A stretch of DNA of 38,497 bases, taken from NCBI GenBank assembly GCA_030679975.1, contig JAUXSL010000104.1, positions 1 to 38,497 on the forward strand, given 5' to 3'. Position numbers and translations under genes: made by a program. This document shows, piece by piece, positions 7,853 to 16,355 of the stretch; positions within the stretch are counted from its first letter, which is position 1; each line of letters begins with the position of its first letter. This DNA comes from Actinomycetota bacterium (GTDB lineage: Bacteria; Actinomycetota; Aquicultoria; CAJVYJ01; JAUVQD01). The notes under the pieces are model-generated. The model ran no database searches. It was not told the DNA's origin and saw only the letters and a list, made by a program, of their open reading frames with translations.

Positions 7853-9145
7853 CTACCGGCCGACCCCTTGATAAACAAAACCTAGACGACGCAAATTCTG
7901 CGGGTCCAGGCAATTACGGGTATCGTAGACAACCGCGTTCTTCATCAGGTCTTTTATCCGGCGCCAATCCAGCCACCGAAACTCGTCCCATTCGGTCAGG
8001 ACCAATAATAGGTCGGCGTCGCGAACCGCCTCAAACGGGTCGTCGACGTATTGGACTTGCTCAGGCAGCAGTTCTTTGGCGTTGGCGGCCGCAACCGGAT
8101 CATAGGCTAGAATAGTCCGGCCGCGCTTGGCGACACCGGGGATAACGTCGAGCGCGGGCGCGTCGCGCATATCGTCGGTGTTAGGTTTGAAGGCCAGTCC
8201 GAAGACGCCGATGCGGGCGTTGTAGATCCCGTCCAGAAGCGAATTTGCTTTCTTGGCGATCAACCTCTTTTGATTGGCGTTGATATCCATGACCCCGCGA
8301 AGGAGTTCGAAGTCGTATCCGTGTTCTTTGGCGATATAGATCATCGCCCGGGAATCCTTTGGGAAACAAGAGCCGCCAAAACCGGGCCCGGCCCTTAAGA
8401 ATTCAAACCCTATCCGCTTGTCGTAGCCCATCCCCAGCGCCACTTCCTTAACATCGGCGCCGACCGCGTCGCAGATATTGGCGATAGCGTTTATAAAAGA
8501 TACCTTGGTCGCCAGAAAGCAGTTAGAGGCATACTTTATCATCTCGGCGCTGGCCGCGTCCGTTATGACTAGGGGCGCGTTAAGCGGCCGGTATAGTTCG
8601 GCCATCAAGCCGGCGGCCCTCTGGCTGTCGGTGCCGACCACTATGCGATCGGGGTGCATGAAGTCCTCGACCGCGGAACCTTCCCGCAGGAACTCAGGGT
8701 TGGAGATGACGTCGAATTCTCGCGGGTCGCTCAAATTTTCCTGAATGACTTTAGCGACCAAAATCGTCGAGCCGACCGGCACAGTGCTTTTATTGACGAT
8801 TATCTTATAGCGATCTAGGCTGCCGGCAATCGTCTTAGCCACCACTTTGACGTAACGCATGTCGGCGCCGCCGTTTTCATCCGACGGCGTGCCGACCGTG
8901 ATGAAGATGATATCGGCGCTGCGGACACCCTCGGCCACGTCGGCGGAGAAAGTTAGCCGCCCGTCAGCCATGTTGACCGCTATAAGGTCCTCCAGGCCGG
9001 GCTCAAAGATGGGTATCTTGCCCGTCTGCAACCGCGCTATCTTAGCTTCGTCGATATCGACACCCGTGACCTCATGCCCGATGTGGGCCAAGCAAGCGCC
9101 CGTAACTAAACCGACGTAGCCTGAACCGATAGTCGTTACCTTCAA
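7853..9145 (-). CDS. ugd: UDP-glucose 6-dehydrogenase
   Basis: This 430-residue protein has the complete family pattern: the NAD-binding GSGYVG at residues 7-12, NKSTVPVGST near 118-127, NPEFLREGSA at 149-158, and the active-site cysteine C260 in GFGGSCFPKD. It oxidises UDP-glucose twice with NAD to UDP-glucuronate in the cytoplasm and feeds the UDP-xylose synthase two genes downstream. The start is TTG in a four-base TTGA overlap with the stop of the upstream GT2, with AAAGGAG seven bases before it, consistent with coupled translation. Confidence 0.95.
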   Translation of the reverse strand: MKVTTIGSGYVGLVTGACLAHIGHEVTGVDIDEAKIARLQTGKIPIFEPGLEDLIAVNMADGRLTFSADVAEGVRSADIIFITVGTPSDENGGADMRYVKVVAKTIAGSLDRYKIIVNKSTVPVGSTILVAKVIQENLSDPREFDVISNPEFLREGSAVEDFMHPDRIVVGTDSQRAAGLMAELYRPLNAPLVITDAASAEMIKYASNCFLATKVSFINAIANICDAVGADVKEVALGMGYDKRIGFEFLRAGPGFGGSCFPKDSRAMIYIAKEHGYDFELLRGVMDINANQKRLIAKKANSLLDGIYNARIGVFGLAFKPNTDDMRDAPALDVIPGVAKRGRTILAYDPVAAANAKELLPEQVQYVDDPFEAVRDADLLLVLTEWDEFRWLDWRRIKDLMKNAVVYDTRNCLDPQNLRRLGFVYQGVGR

Positions 9146-10518
9146 GTGGTTGCTCCTTTATTAGATTCCTGCTGGCGCAGGAATGACACTTCCTGCATCG
9201 CATCCGGTAAAAAGTGTACATATATTCGCCTGATTGTCGCTATATCGAAGATGGGGTTACCGGTCTGATCCACGAGGGGCGGCAGCTCGGGCCAGAGCTC
9301 AAATAAGACCCCGTCTTTCAATACCCGGGTTTTTTGTATTCGGCGCCGCTCGATCATGACGCCGGGCAACCCGGTTAAAAACCGCAGCCAAGCCCGGGTA
9401 TAAGTCCAAGCCATGCCGACATCCCGGTGCTTGACGCTCCTTAAGAACCCCCTGATATCTTCTTTAGCGTAGTTTCTCATGAAATTCAGCCACGTTCCCT
9501 TGGATAGGTTCTTGGTGATAAACCGGAGCCGGTTGCCGATAACCAGTTGCCATTTAAAGTTAGGTTCCAGCGATTTCATGCTGGCGTTGAATTTATGATA
9601 AACGCGGGCGCCGGGAGCGAAGTATATTTTCAATCCCGCCAGTCTGGCCCGGTAAGACCAGTCGGCGTCCTCATAATAAAACTTATACTTGGGATCGAGC
9701 AACCCGACCCTGTCAAGCGCCTCCCGGCCTATCATCACCGCGCCGAAGCAAGCGCTGAAGACTTGCTCGGTCGTATCGAACTGCCCGATATCAAGATATC
9801 CGATATAATTGTCGGTCCCCCACCCCTTCGGCCAGACTGAATTACCGATGGCGTTGAGGAACTTCGGCAGCCGCCAGAGGTACATCTTAGGCACGACCGC
9901 CGCCAGGTCCGGTTTGCCGGCGGCTTCGGCCACCAGCCGGCTGACGCAATCGTCAGCCAACTCCGTATCGTTGTTTAGCAGAAACATATATTCGCCGGCC
10001 GCTTCGGCGATGCCGATATTGTTGCCGCCGGAAAATCCGGCGTCTTTTTTCAAGACTATGACTTTGGCATCTGGGAAGAACTCTTTTAGCAAGGCCGTCG
10101 AGTTGTCTTTAGAGCAGTTGTCGACCATCACTATCTCGATGTTGGGATAGTCTTGTCGCGCCAAAGACGGCAACAGAGTGCTTAAATGCTCCTCGCCGTC
10201 GCGGTTGACGATGACCACCGAGACCACGGGACCGACCATGGCCGGAGCGGATGATGCGACCCGCGGGACCGCTTCATCCGTCTGCAGAACATCGGCCGCC
10301 TCCATCAGACTCAAGGCCGCTCCAAGCAGCCAGTCTGAAATCGTCAGTCGCCGGGACAGCTCCTGCTTGATCTGGGGAAACGTCCGTCCGTCGGCTTTTT
10401 CCCAAATAGCGTTGACCAGCCTGTCGGTCCTTATCCGGGCGCCGTTCTGGTGTCTTAAGTAATAGGCCTTGCCGTCCCGCTTGACCCGGAACGATTTGTT
10501 AGTCAGATACGTTTTCAG
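9142..10518 (-). CDS. GT2 glycosyltransferase (WbbL/rhamnosyltransferase-like) with N-terminal winged-helix/PqqD-like domain, apparent CTG start
   Basis: The catalytic part has VSVVIVNRDGEE, the DNCSKDN loop, LNNDTEL (metal-binding region) and YYEDADWSYRARLAG, the pattern of WbbL-type rhamnosyltransferases. Conventional starts begin at TTG 10314 or ATG 10305. The same frame is open for 68 more codons, back to CTG at 10518, and encodes a compact domain with RTDRLVNAIWEKADGRTF and ALSLMEAADVLQ, resembling a winged-helix or PqqD-like fold. The CTG overlaps the stop of the upstream GT4 as CTGA and follows AGGCGG at seven bases. An in-frame stop lies at 10557, so no upstream ATG is possible. TTG 10314 has GGAG at five bases and stays an alternative. 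The C-terminal 12 residues are encoded by an inverted-repeat element. Confidence 0.75.
   Translation of the reverse strand: MKTYLTNKSFRVKRDGKAYYLRHQNGARIRTDRLVNAIWEKADGRTFPQIKQELSRRLTISDWLLGAALSLMEAADVLQTDEAVPRVASSAPAMVGPVVSVVIVNRDGEEHLSTLLPSLARQDYPNIEIVMVDNCSKDNSTALLKEFFPDAKVIVLKKDAGFSGGNNIGIAEAAGEYMFLLNNDTELADDCVSRLVAEAAGKPDLAAVVPKMYLWRLPKFLNAIGNSVWPKGWGTDNYIGYLDIGQFDTTEQVFSACFGAVMIGREALDRVGLLDPKYKFYYEDADWSYRARLAGLKIYFAPGARVYHKFNASMKSLEPNFKWQLVIGNRLRFITKNLSKGTWLNFMRNYAKEDIRGFLRSVKHRDVGMAWTYTRAWLRFLTGLPGVMIERRRIQKTRVLKDGVLFELWPELPPLVDQTGNPIFDIATIRRIYVHFLPDAMQEVSFLRQQESNKGATT
9165..9189. repeat. Short inverted-repeat element inside the 3' end of the GT2 gene
   Basis: ATTCCTGC (9165-9172) and GCAGGAAT (9177-9184) form a perfect 8-base inverted repeat around a TGGC loop, followed by GACAC and by TTCCTGCATCGCATCC. 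A longer relative, with the same outer arms and the same GACAC, stands at 19,248-19,294. It encodes the VSFLRQQESN tail of the GT2 protein. Confidence 0.6.
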
Positions 10519-11747
10519 TCCAGCACCGCCTTGTAGTAAATCGACCTGAACTTTTTAGCTACAATCTCCCAGGTATAGTTCTTCAAGACATGCTTCCTGC
10601 CTTCCTCGGCCATCCGGCGCCGCAGGTCGACGTCGAAGATAAGCTCAAGAAGCGCCCCGGCCAACTCCCGGTGGTCTTTGTAGTCGACCAGAATGCCGTT
10701 GAGACCGTCGGAGATAACCGATGGTACAGCGCCGGAGCGACAGCCTATGACCGGTTTGCCCGCCGCCCACGCCTCCAGATACGTGATGCCGAACGACTCA
10801 AACCCCGACGGCGAAGCAAAAATATCGCCGGCGGCGATGATCTCCGGTTTTTCGTCCTCTTTAAAATCATTAATAACGATGATCTTGGCCCGCTGCTCCG
10901 GTTCGAATCCGCCGATGATGGCGTCAAGAACCTCAGCGTATTTTGTCCGCGAGCCGGCGATCATCAGCCGCGCTTCAGGCGCTTGCCGCCAGACCAAAGG
11001 CATCGCTTTTAGCAACGTCTCAATGCCCTTATGTCCCCCTTGCTGGCCGACGAACGTGACGACCGGATGATCGCTAAGACCATATTGGTCCCGGATACCG
11101 ATCCCCGTGGCCCCGGCGTATTTATCCGGGTCGGTCCCGACTCCGACGACGTGGATCTTTCGACCGTCTATGTCTTTGCCAAGTAAAAAATCGCGCTCGT
11201 AGTTGGTGTTGGCTATGTAGGCGTCGGCTTTCTCGATAGAACGATAGATTATCTTGCGGTCGAATCCCCAACCATCCTGGGGGTGAAGCCCGCCGTGAAG
11301 CACCAAGGGTACGCCGAGACGCCGGGCGGCCGTCGCCGCATAATGCATATGCATCAACGGAAACGACGAAGCGCAAACGACGTCCGCCTCGATCTTGCCC
11401 ATCTCCCTAAGCAACCCCGGCAAGATCGGCCCGCTGTAGACGGTCCTTATGAGGTCGTTACGCGGCCAACGCCACTTATAACTGACTTTCTGCGCCAGGT
11501 TCAAGGCCGGGGCCAGCTGATTGAAGACCTTAAATCGGACGACCTTAACTCCGTCTATCACTTCGCGGCCGGGCTCCATAGTCTTGACGCCGCGATGGTT
11601 GAAAACCTCGCAATTGTAAGCGTTCGTCGTGTAGACGGTCACATCGTCACCGTAATGATTGACTAATTGCTCGGAAATCCTTTGCATCAGATATTCCGTG
11701 CCGCCGATAGCGGGTTTATAGCCTTGAACAAAATGAGCTATTTTCAT
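10515..11747 (-). CDS. GT4 family glycosyltransferase
   Basis: This 410-residue GT-B enzyme starts with MKIAHFVQGYKPAIGG, a typical acceptor-side Gly loop (GGTEYLMQRI). Its donor half carries VTFVGQQGGHKG near 228-239 and SPSGFESFGITYLEAWAAGKPV near 312-333, the GT4 E-x7-E region. It probably adds one residue to the glycan using an NDP-sugar in the cytoplasm. Its ATG overlaps the stop of the preceding glycosyltransferase gene as ATGA, and its TGA is shared with the CTG that seems to start the next GT2, so three glycosyltransferases are chained by overlapping codons. Confidence 0.9.
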   Translation of the reverse strand: MKIAHFVQGYKPAIGGTEYLMQRISEQLVNHYGDDVTVYTTNAYNCEVFNHRGVKTMEPGREVIDGVKVVRFKVFNQLAPALNLAQKVSYKWRWPRNDLIRTVYSGPILPGLLREMGKIEADVVCASSFPLMHMHYAATAARRLGVPLVLHGGLHPQDGWGFDRKIIYRSIEKADAYIANTNYERDFLLGKDIDGRKIHVVGVGTDPDKYAGATGIGIRDQYGLSDHPVVTFVGQQGGHKGIETLLKAMPLVWRQAPEARLMIAGSRTKYAEVLDAIIGGFEPEQRAKIIVINDFKEDEKPEIIAAGDIFASPSGFESFGITYLEAWAAGKPVIGCRSGAVPSVISDGLNGILVDYKDHRELAGALLELIFDVDLRRRMAEEGRKHVLKNYTWEIVAKKFRSIYYKAVLD

Positions 11748-13150
11748 AAGTTTGGTTTTTCCGGCTTGGCCCGCCGGCCGATTTTCCTCAAAGACTTGCC
11801 GACCACCGCCGATATGCCCTCGTTCTTATAGACCTCGCGAGCTTTTGCCCAGGCTTTTTGCGTTTGGACCGGCTGTTTTTCAAGTAGCCGAGCATGTTCT
11901 TCAAACGTATCGACGGCCGGAAGTATTTCGGCCGCCAGCGCCGGGTCGCGCCGGTCGGCGGCGACTCTTGGCGCGGCGCAAAAATCAGCCAGCGGCTTTA
12001 TGACCACGGACCATGTCAACTCGGTCGAGGCGAGCGCTTTGGCGGCCGCCGACATCCCGGCCCGCTTGTCGTCATCGCCTAAGATATCGACGATGGTCGA
12101 AGCCAGCGCCGCCGGATCCCCGACCGGCACCGTTTCGCCGCAGCCACGGCGCGCCAGCATCTCCCCGACGGCATCACCCGCGGAGGTTATCGCCGGCAGG
12201 CCGCCCCAAAGAAAATCGACGACCCTGGTCCGATGAGACAGCTCCGTCTCCAAACTTGGTTTGTGGGTTGTAACCGCCAGATCCGATTCCAAGTACCAGT
12301 CGGCCCGGTCGCTGTAGGGCTGCCAATCGACAAATAAAATATGCTTATCGGCTAATCCCAGCTCTTGCGCCCGAGACTTGGTCCGCCGGAACTCGCCATC
12401 AGGCGCGTGGCCGCGAGGATGCACGCCGCCTAAGATCACCAGCATCGCCTTCGGTTCGGCCTCGATGACCCGGGGCATCGCTTCAACCAGAGTGTAGGCG
12501 TCAAACCAAGGATATATCCCGCTAAACCAGAGGATGACTTTGGCATCCTTCGCAACCAATGAGCCGCGCATCACCGTTCTGGTCTTGGCCGCCGGTTGGT
12601 GATCGACGCCAAACGGCACTATCTCCAGGATGCGCTCCCGGTAGGTGAGGGGATTTATCCGGCCCAGGGTATTTAAGACGCCCAGATAATAATATTTTTG
12701 CCGCTCATTGGCGCAGAAAAAATAGTCGCCGCGCTTTAATATGGGAACCACCCCGGCCAGGTAACCGGCGAATGAACGAGCGCCGGCGGCATCGGCGGGT
12801 TGCAAGCCGATGTTTTCAATCAAGACCGGATCATAAAGATCGACAGCCGTCGGGATGGCCGGGTCGGCCGCGGCCCTGTACGTCGTAGACAGGCCGCTGT
12901 GCACGTGGGGCATGACCACACAATCATAGCCGCCGGCGAGCCCGGCGATATTATCCAATTCCCAAGCGACCGTCCGGCACGGAGCTTCATTGTCCTCGAC
13001 AAAATCAGCGGCGGGAACGGCCAAAGTAACATCATGACCGTAATCGTTCGCCAGACTCCTGGCCATTTGCCAGTAGCGAATGCCGGGCCCGGCCGCCAGG
13101 ACCCCTGAGCCCGGAACGGCGTCGGGAGAGATCACCAGTACTTTTGACAA
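11744..13150 (-). CDS. GT-B glycosyltransferase (GT4-like)
   Basis: The 468-residue protein has a GT-B layout: an N-terminal half with GPGIRYWQMARSLA near residues 22-35 and a donor half with ILWFSGIYPWFDAYTLVEAM near 208-227, LVILGG and SDLAVTTHKPSLETELSHRTRVVDFLWGG-type text near 290-315, where the usual E-x7-E element is replaced by a variant seen in a subgroup of GT4 proteins. The last 60 residues are basic and probably peripheral. The start is TTG; the best ribosome-binding match, AGGTGA, is 12 bases upstream, rather far. It is followed by a GT4 gene in a four-base overlap. Confidence 0.8.
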   Translation of the reverse strand: MSKVLVISPDAVPGSGVLAAGPGIRYWQMARSLANDYGHDVTLAVPAADFVEDNEAPCRTVAWELDNIAGLAGGYDCVVMPHVHSGLSTTYRAAADPAIPTAVDLYDPVLIENIGLQPADAAGARSFAGYLAGVVPILKRGDYFFCANERQKYYYLGVLNTLGRINPLTYRERILEIVPFGVDHQPAAKTRTVMRGSLVAKDAKVILWFSGIYPWFDAYTLVEAMPRVIEAEPKAMLVILGGVHPRGHAPDGEFRRTKSRAQELGLADKHILFVDWQPYSDRADWYLESDLAVTTHKPSLETELSHRTRVVDFLWGGLPAITSAGDAVGEMLARRGCGETVPVGDPAALASTIVDILGDDDKRAGMSAAAKALASTELTWSVVIKPLADFCAAPRVAADRRDPALAAEILPAVDTFEEHARLLEKQPVQTQKAWAKAREVYKNEGISAVVGKSLRKIGRRAKPEKPNL

Positions 13151-13186
13151 AATGTTAAGTTTTCACCTACTTATAGCAGACCCGGC

Positions 13187-14248
13187 CTATTTCGGCCGCT
13201 GCGCCTTGCTGAGCTTGGTGTATATCTTGTAAGGCAGAAAATTACGGACTCTGGCGACCAGAGCGTGGAGCTCATCCAGGCTTTCGTTTTGGGCTTTGAT
13301 CACGTTTCTTAAGTCCTCCATCTGCCGGTCCCGGTCGGCCAGAGCCCCCTGAGCGGCCTGGAGCTCCTCCGTCATGGACCCCTTAAGCTGGTGAACGAGC
13401 TCGCTGACATCGCGCTTTAGGTCAACATCCAAAAGATCGGTCATCATCCGGAACATCTCCAGCTTGGCGCCATCGTCGGTGGCCGTCGCGGCGTCAGCCG
13501 CGACCTTAAACGATTGACAGAAAGCCGCCGGCCGTTTGTCGCCTGTCTTCGAGCCGATGACGACCCGCCGGTAACTAGGGGGCCGATGATCGTCGGCGGA
13601 AAAATTCAAGTTGTAAAAGAGGTCTACCCGGCGATGAAGGTCGGCTGTATCGGGGTGGGCCAGCAAATGGTGCTTGGCCACCATCATCGGCAACCAATTG
13701 TAAAGATAGCCGCTGTGAAAACCGGATGCGGGGACACCAACGTCTTTGAGCCAGGCTATTGTCTGGTCATAATCGGGCAGTCCGTTATCGAGGTGTTCCT
13801 TTAAAGTGGTAAACTCGGCCCGCAAGACCTTCCAGACATAGCTAAAAAGTATCTCCTCGGCCAGATGGGTGCGCTCGTCGGCGAACGGCGCGGTCAACAA
13901 GATGAAGTCTTTGGAAACCCGGGCCAACTCGGCGATAAAACTCGGTCGCTCCGCTTCCGCCACGTGTTCCAGGGTGTCGCAACTGCAGACCAGATCAAAC
14001 GCCCCGTCATCGAACGGCAGCTTGGCGCCGCTAGCCTGGACATAATTTGGAATATCGCCGGGGAGCACATCCACGACGGTGACGTCGTCATCAGGGAGAA
14101 AATCAAGGATCAAGCCGGGATAACCGCCGACATCCAGGACCTTCATTGTTCCGCCCGGAACCGGGCGGACAAAGTCGACAAAGTCGTGGACGGTTTTGTA
14201 CCGCTGGAACTGGTCGAACGGCAGCTCAAACAGGTCCGGCCGAATCAT
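13187..14248 (-). CDS. SAM-dependent methyltransferase with C-terminal coiled coil (possible chain-cap enzyme)
   Basis: The N-terminal 200 residues are a class I methyltransferase: motif I VLDVGGYPG at residues 37-45, the acidic end VVDV at 58-61, LPFDDGAFDLVCSCDTLEHV near 77-96. After a linker, residues about 285-335 form a heptad-rich, charged coiled coil (AQGALADRDRQMEDLRNV and onward). The C-terminus is basic. The gene starts in an ATGA overlap with the stop of wzt. In ABC-exported O antigens such as E. coli O9a, a methyltransferase-containing protein (WbdD) with a coiled-coil ruler caps the chain and Wzt recognises the cap. The layout fits such a role, which is inference; there is no kinase domain here. 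Confidence 0.8.
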   Translation of the reverse strand: MIRPDLFELPFDQFQRYKTVHDFVDFVRPVPGGTMKVLDVGGYPGLILDFLPDDDVTVVDVLPGDIPNYVQASGAKLPFDDGAFDLVCSCDTLEHVAEAERPSFIAELARVSKDFILLTAPFADERTHLAEEILFSYVWKVLRAEFTTLKEHLDNGLPDYDQTIAWLKDVGVPASGFHSGYLYNWLPMMVAKHHLLAHPDTADLHRRVDLFYNLNFSADDHRPPSYRRVVIGSKTGDKRPAAFCQSFKVAADAATATDDGAKLEMFRMMTDLLDVDLKRDVSELVHQLKGSMTEELQAAQGALADRDRQMEDLRNVIKAQNESLDELHALVARVRNFLPYKIYTKLSKAQRPK

Positions 14249-15513
14249 TTCTTCTCCCGGCCGCTTTTAAGCTCCCAGGCGCAGGGCAAATAGAATATGC
14301 CGTAATCATTCAAATCTCCGGACGAGACGTTAAACAGGTAGCGGCGATCATGATGGTCGTAGGCATGCAAGCAAGCGAAGTCGTAGACCACGGTCGACAG
14401 CACATAATTTCCCTTCAACAACGGCAAGGCCTCGATTATATATTTAACCGTCCCATTACCTTTAATTTTATCAAAAACCGTTTTAGAGAACTTTGTGTTC
14501 GTGCCGTTTATATGAACCCCGTCCCGAGCGTGAATAGCAATGCCGAAAACCGGCCGTCTGATCTCTTCTTTTGCTTCATAATCCATTTCAACGATTAAAG
14601 TTTCCCCGGTCTTAAAAAGCCGACGCTTCTTGCCGCCCCCATCGAGAACCCGAACGCCGGTTATCTTAACCTCGCCGGAGCCCCAACGAGTGCCGAATTC
14701 TTCTTCATCCCGACTTTTTTGACCGGATTTAGCTTCCTCCCGACGATTGACCTCCTCCAGGTAGGTTTCGACAACACCGCGGGCTGAACCTTCGGCCCTC
14801 ATTTCGCCGTGTTCCAGCCACACGGCCTCATCACAGATGCTGCGAACCGATTCGAGCGCGTGCGAAACGACAACGATCGTTTTGCCTTGTTCTTTAAGAT
14901 CATAAAGCTTATTTAAGCATTTGCGCTGGAAGGACTCGTCACCGACAGCCAGTATCTCATCGATCAATAACACATCCGGCTCGACATTGATGGCAACGGC
15001 AAAACCAAGGCGGACGTACATGCCTGACGAATAATTCTTTACAGGAGTGTCGATAAACTTATCAAGCTCTGAAAAGCTGATTATCTGATCAAGCTTGGCC
15101 GCTATCTCGCTCTTGGTCAAACCCAGAATAGAGCCGTTTAGAAAAACAATTTCCCGCCCTGTTAGGTCCGGGTGAAACCCGGCGCCCAATTCAAGCAAGG
15201 CCGACACTTTGCCGTCTATCCGCACCGAGCCCCGCTTCGGCCGCAAAATCTTGGCCAGTATTTTTAGCATTGTGCTCTTGCCGGAGCCATTTTCGCCGAT
15301 CAGCCCGAGAGTCGACCCCTCCTTGACGGCAAACGAAACGCCCTTGAGCGCCCAAAAGGTATCATAAGCGGAGCGGCCGCGCAGCAACGTCTCTTTTAAG
15401 CTTGGGTTGCGCTCTTTGTAGACCTTAAAAGTCTTCCAAACATCATCGGCTTCGATAACCGTCGGCCGGTCAAGCCCTGTTTCCGTTGTTTTATCCCAAA
15501 TGCTTGCCATCAT
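14245..15513 (-). CDS. wzt: Polysaccharide ABC exporter ATP-binding subunit with C-terminal carbohydrate-recognition domain (Wzt/TagH-like)
   Basis: The 422-residue protein has a full nucleotide-binding domain: Walker A GENGSGKST at 73-81, signature YSSGM at 161-165, Walker B VLLIDE at 181-186, and switch His218 in VVSHAL. Residues from about 270 form a beta-rich Wzt_C-like module (FGIAIHARDGVHINGTNT) that in O-antigen exporters binds the modified non-reducing end of the glycan. It pairs with the permease 17 bases upstream. Two adjacent ATG codons exist; AGGTG is two bases before the first and five before the second, so 15,510 may be the true start. Confidence 0.93.
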   Translation of the reverse strand: MMASIWDKTTETGLDRPTVIEADDVWKTFKVYKERNPSLKETLLRGRSAYDTFWALKGVSFAVKEGSTLGLIGENGSGKSTMLKILAKILRPKRGSVRIDGKVSALLELGAGFHPDLTGREIVFLNGSILGLTKSEIAAKLDQIISFSELDKFIDTPVKNYSSGMYVRLGFAVAINVEPDVLLIDEILAVGDESFQRKCLNKLYDLKEQGKTIVVVSHALESVRSICDEAVWLEHGEMRAEGSARGVVETYLEEVNRREEAKSGQKSRDEEEFGTRWGSGEVKITGVRVLDGGGKKRRLFKTGETLIVEMDYEAKEEIRRPVFGIAIHARDGVHINGTNTKFSKTVFDKIKGNGTVKYIIEALPLLKGNYVLSTVVYDFACLHAYDHHDRRYLFNVSSGDLNDYGIFYLPCAWELKSGREKK

Positions 15514-15530
15514 CGCACCTACTAATTGGG

Positions 15531-16355
15531 CTACACTTCCTCCGCGAAATCCGGCTCGAGCCTGATAAAGACAATGTAGCCGAGCAAGAACATAATGCTC
15601 GCCGCGGCAGCCGAATAAGCCATATAATGCCAGTTTGGAACCGCCAACACATTATCCGCATTGCCATACAGTATACTTTTAAATGATAGCACTATGTCTG
15701 CCATAGGGTTCAGCATATAGATGATCCCGAACTTACCGAACATGCCCGGATTAAATTTATAGATGATCGGCGTGCTGTAGAACAAAACCATTAATATAAT
15801 TCCTATTATGTGCTGAATGTCCCTAAAATAGACGTTAAGCGACGCCGCCATCAACGACACACCCAGTGTGAATACAAAAAGAATCGGCAGCAAAACCAAT
15901 AATATAGGCAGAAATTTGTAAAAACCAAGAAAGCGCGTTAAAAACAAGCCGCTTCCCAAAACAAAAACAATGAGAACTAATAACTCAAGCGCAAAATTGA
16001 CCAAATTGGCCACAGCGATGGAAATCGGCAAAAGCTCTCTCGGAAAGTAGACCTTCTTTATCAGCGCCCCGTTACCCACAATAGAGGTGGTCGAGCCGAC
16101 AACCGTAGCATTAAAAAAATTCCAGGGCAGTAAGCCGGCCAAAAAAAATATCGGAAAGTTGTCAATTCCTTTCGCGGCTACTCTCAGGGGGGATACGGTA
16201 AAGAGAACAGTAAAAACGATCATCATCAGAATCGGATTAAGCAGCGACCAGAAGAACCCCAAGACGGAATTCTTGTATTTTACTTTCAATTCCTTCTTGG
16301 CGAAATTCAGAAGCAGTTCTTTATATTTGAACAAGCTTTTTAGTTGATCTACCAT
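15531..16355 (-). CDS. wzm: Polysaccharide ABC exporter permease (Wzm/TagG-like)
   Basis: This 274-residue ABC-2 type membrane protein has a basic, amphipathic N-terminus (FAKKELKVKYKNSVLGFFWSL, an interface-helix pattern), then about six hydrophobic helices and the family segment SLNVYFRDIQHIIGIILM near 191-208. With Wzt it moves undecaprenyl-linked glycan across the membrane. ATG directly follows the rmlD stop, with AAGG five bases before. Hand counts of two 60-base rows inside the gene give about 37-38% G+C, against about 62% in a row of the neighbouring rmlD, hinting at separate ancestry. Confidence 0.92.
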   Translation of the reverse strand: MVDQLKSLFKYKELLLNFAKKELKVKYKNSVLGFFWSLLNPILMMIVFTVLFTVSPLRVAAKGIDNFPIFFLAGLLPWNFFNATVVGSTTSIVGNGALIKKVYFPRELLPISIAVANLVNFALELLVLIVFVLGSGLFLTRFLGFYKFLPILLVLLPILFVFTLGVSLMAASLNVYFRDIQHIIGIILMVLFYSTPIIYKFNPGMFGKFGIIYMLNPMADIVLSFKSILYGNADNVLAVPNWHYMAYSAAAASIMFLLGYIVFIRLEPDFAEEV

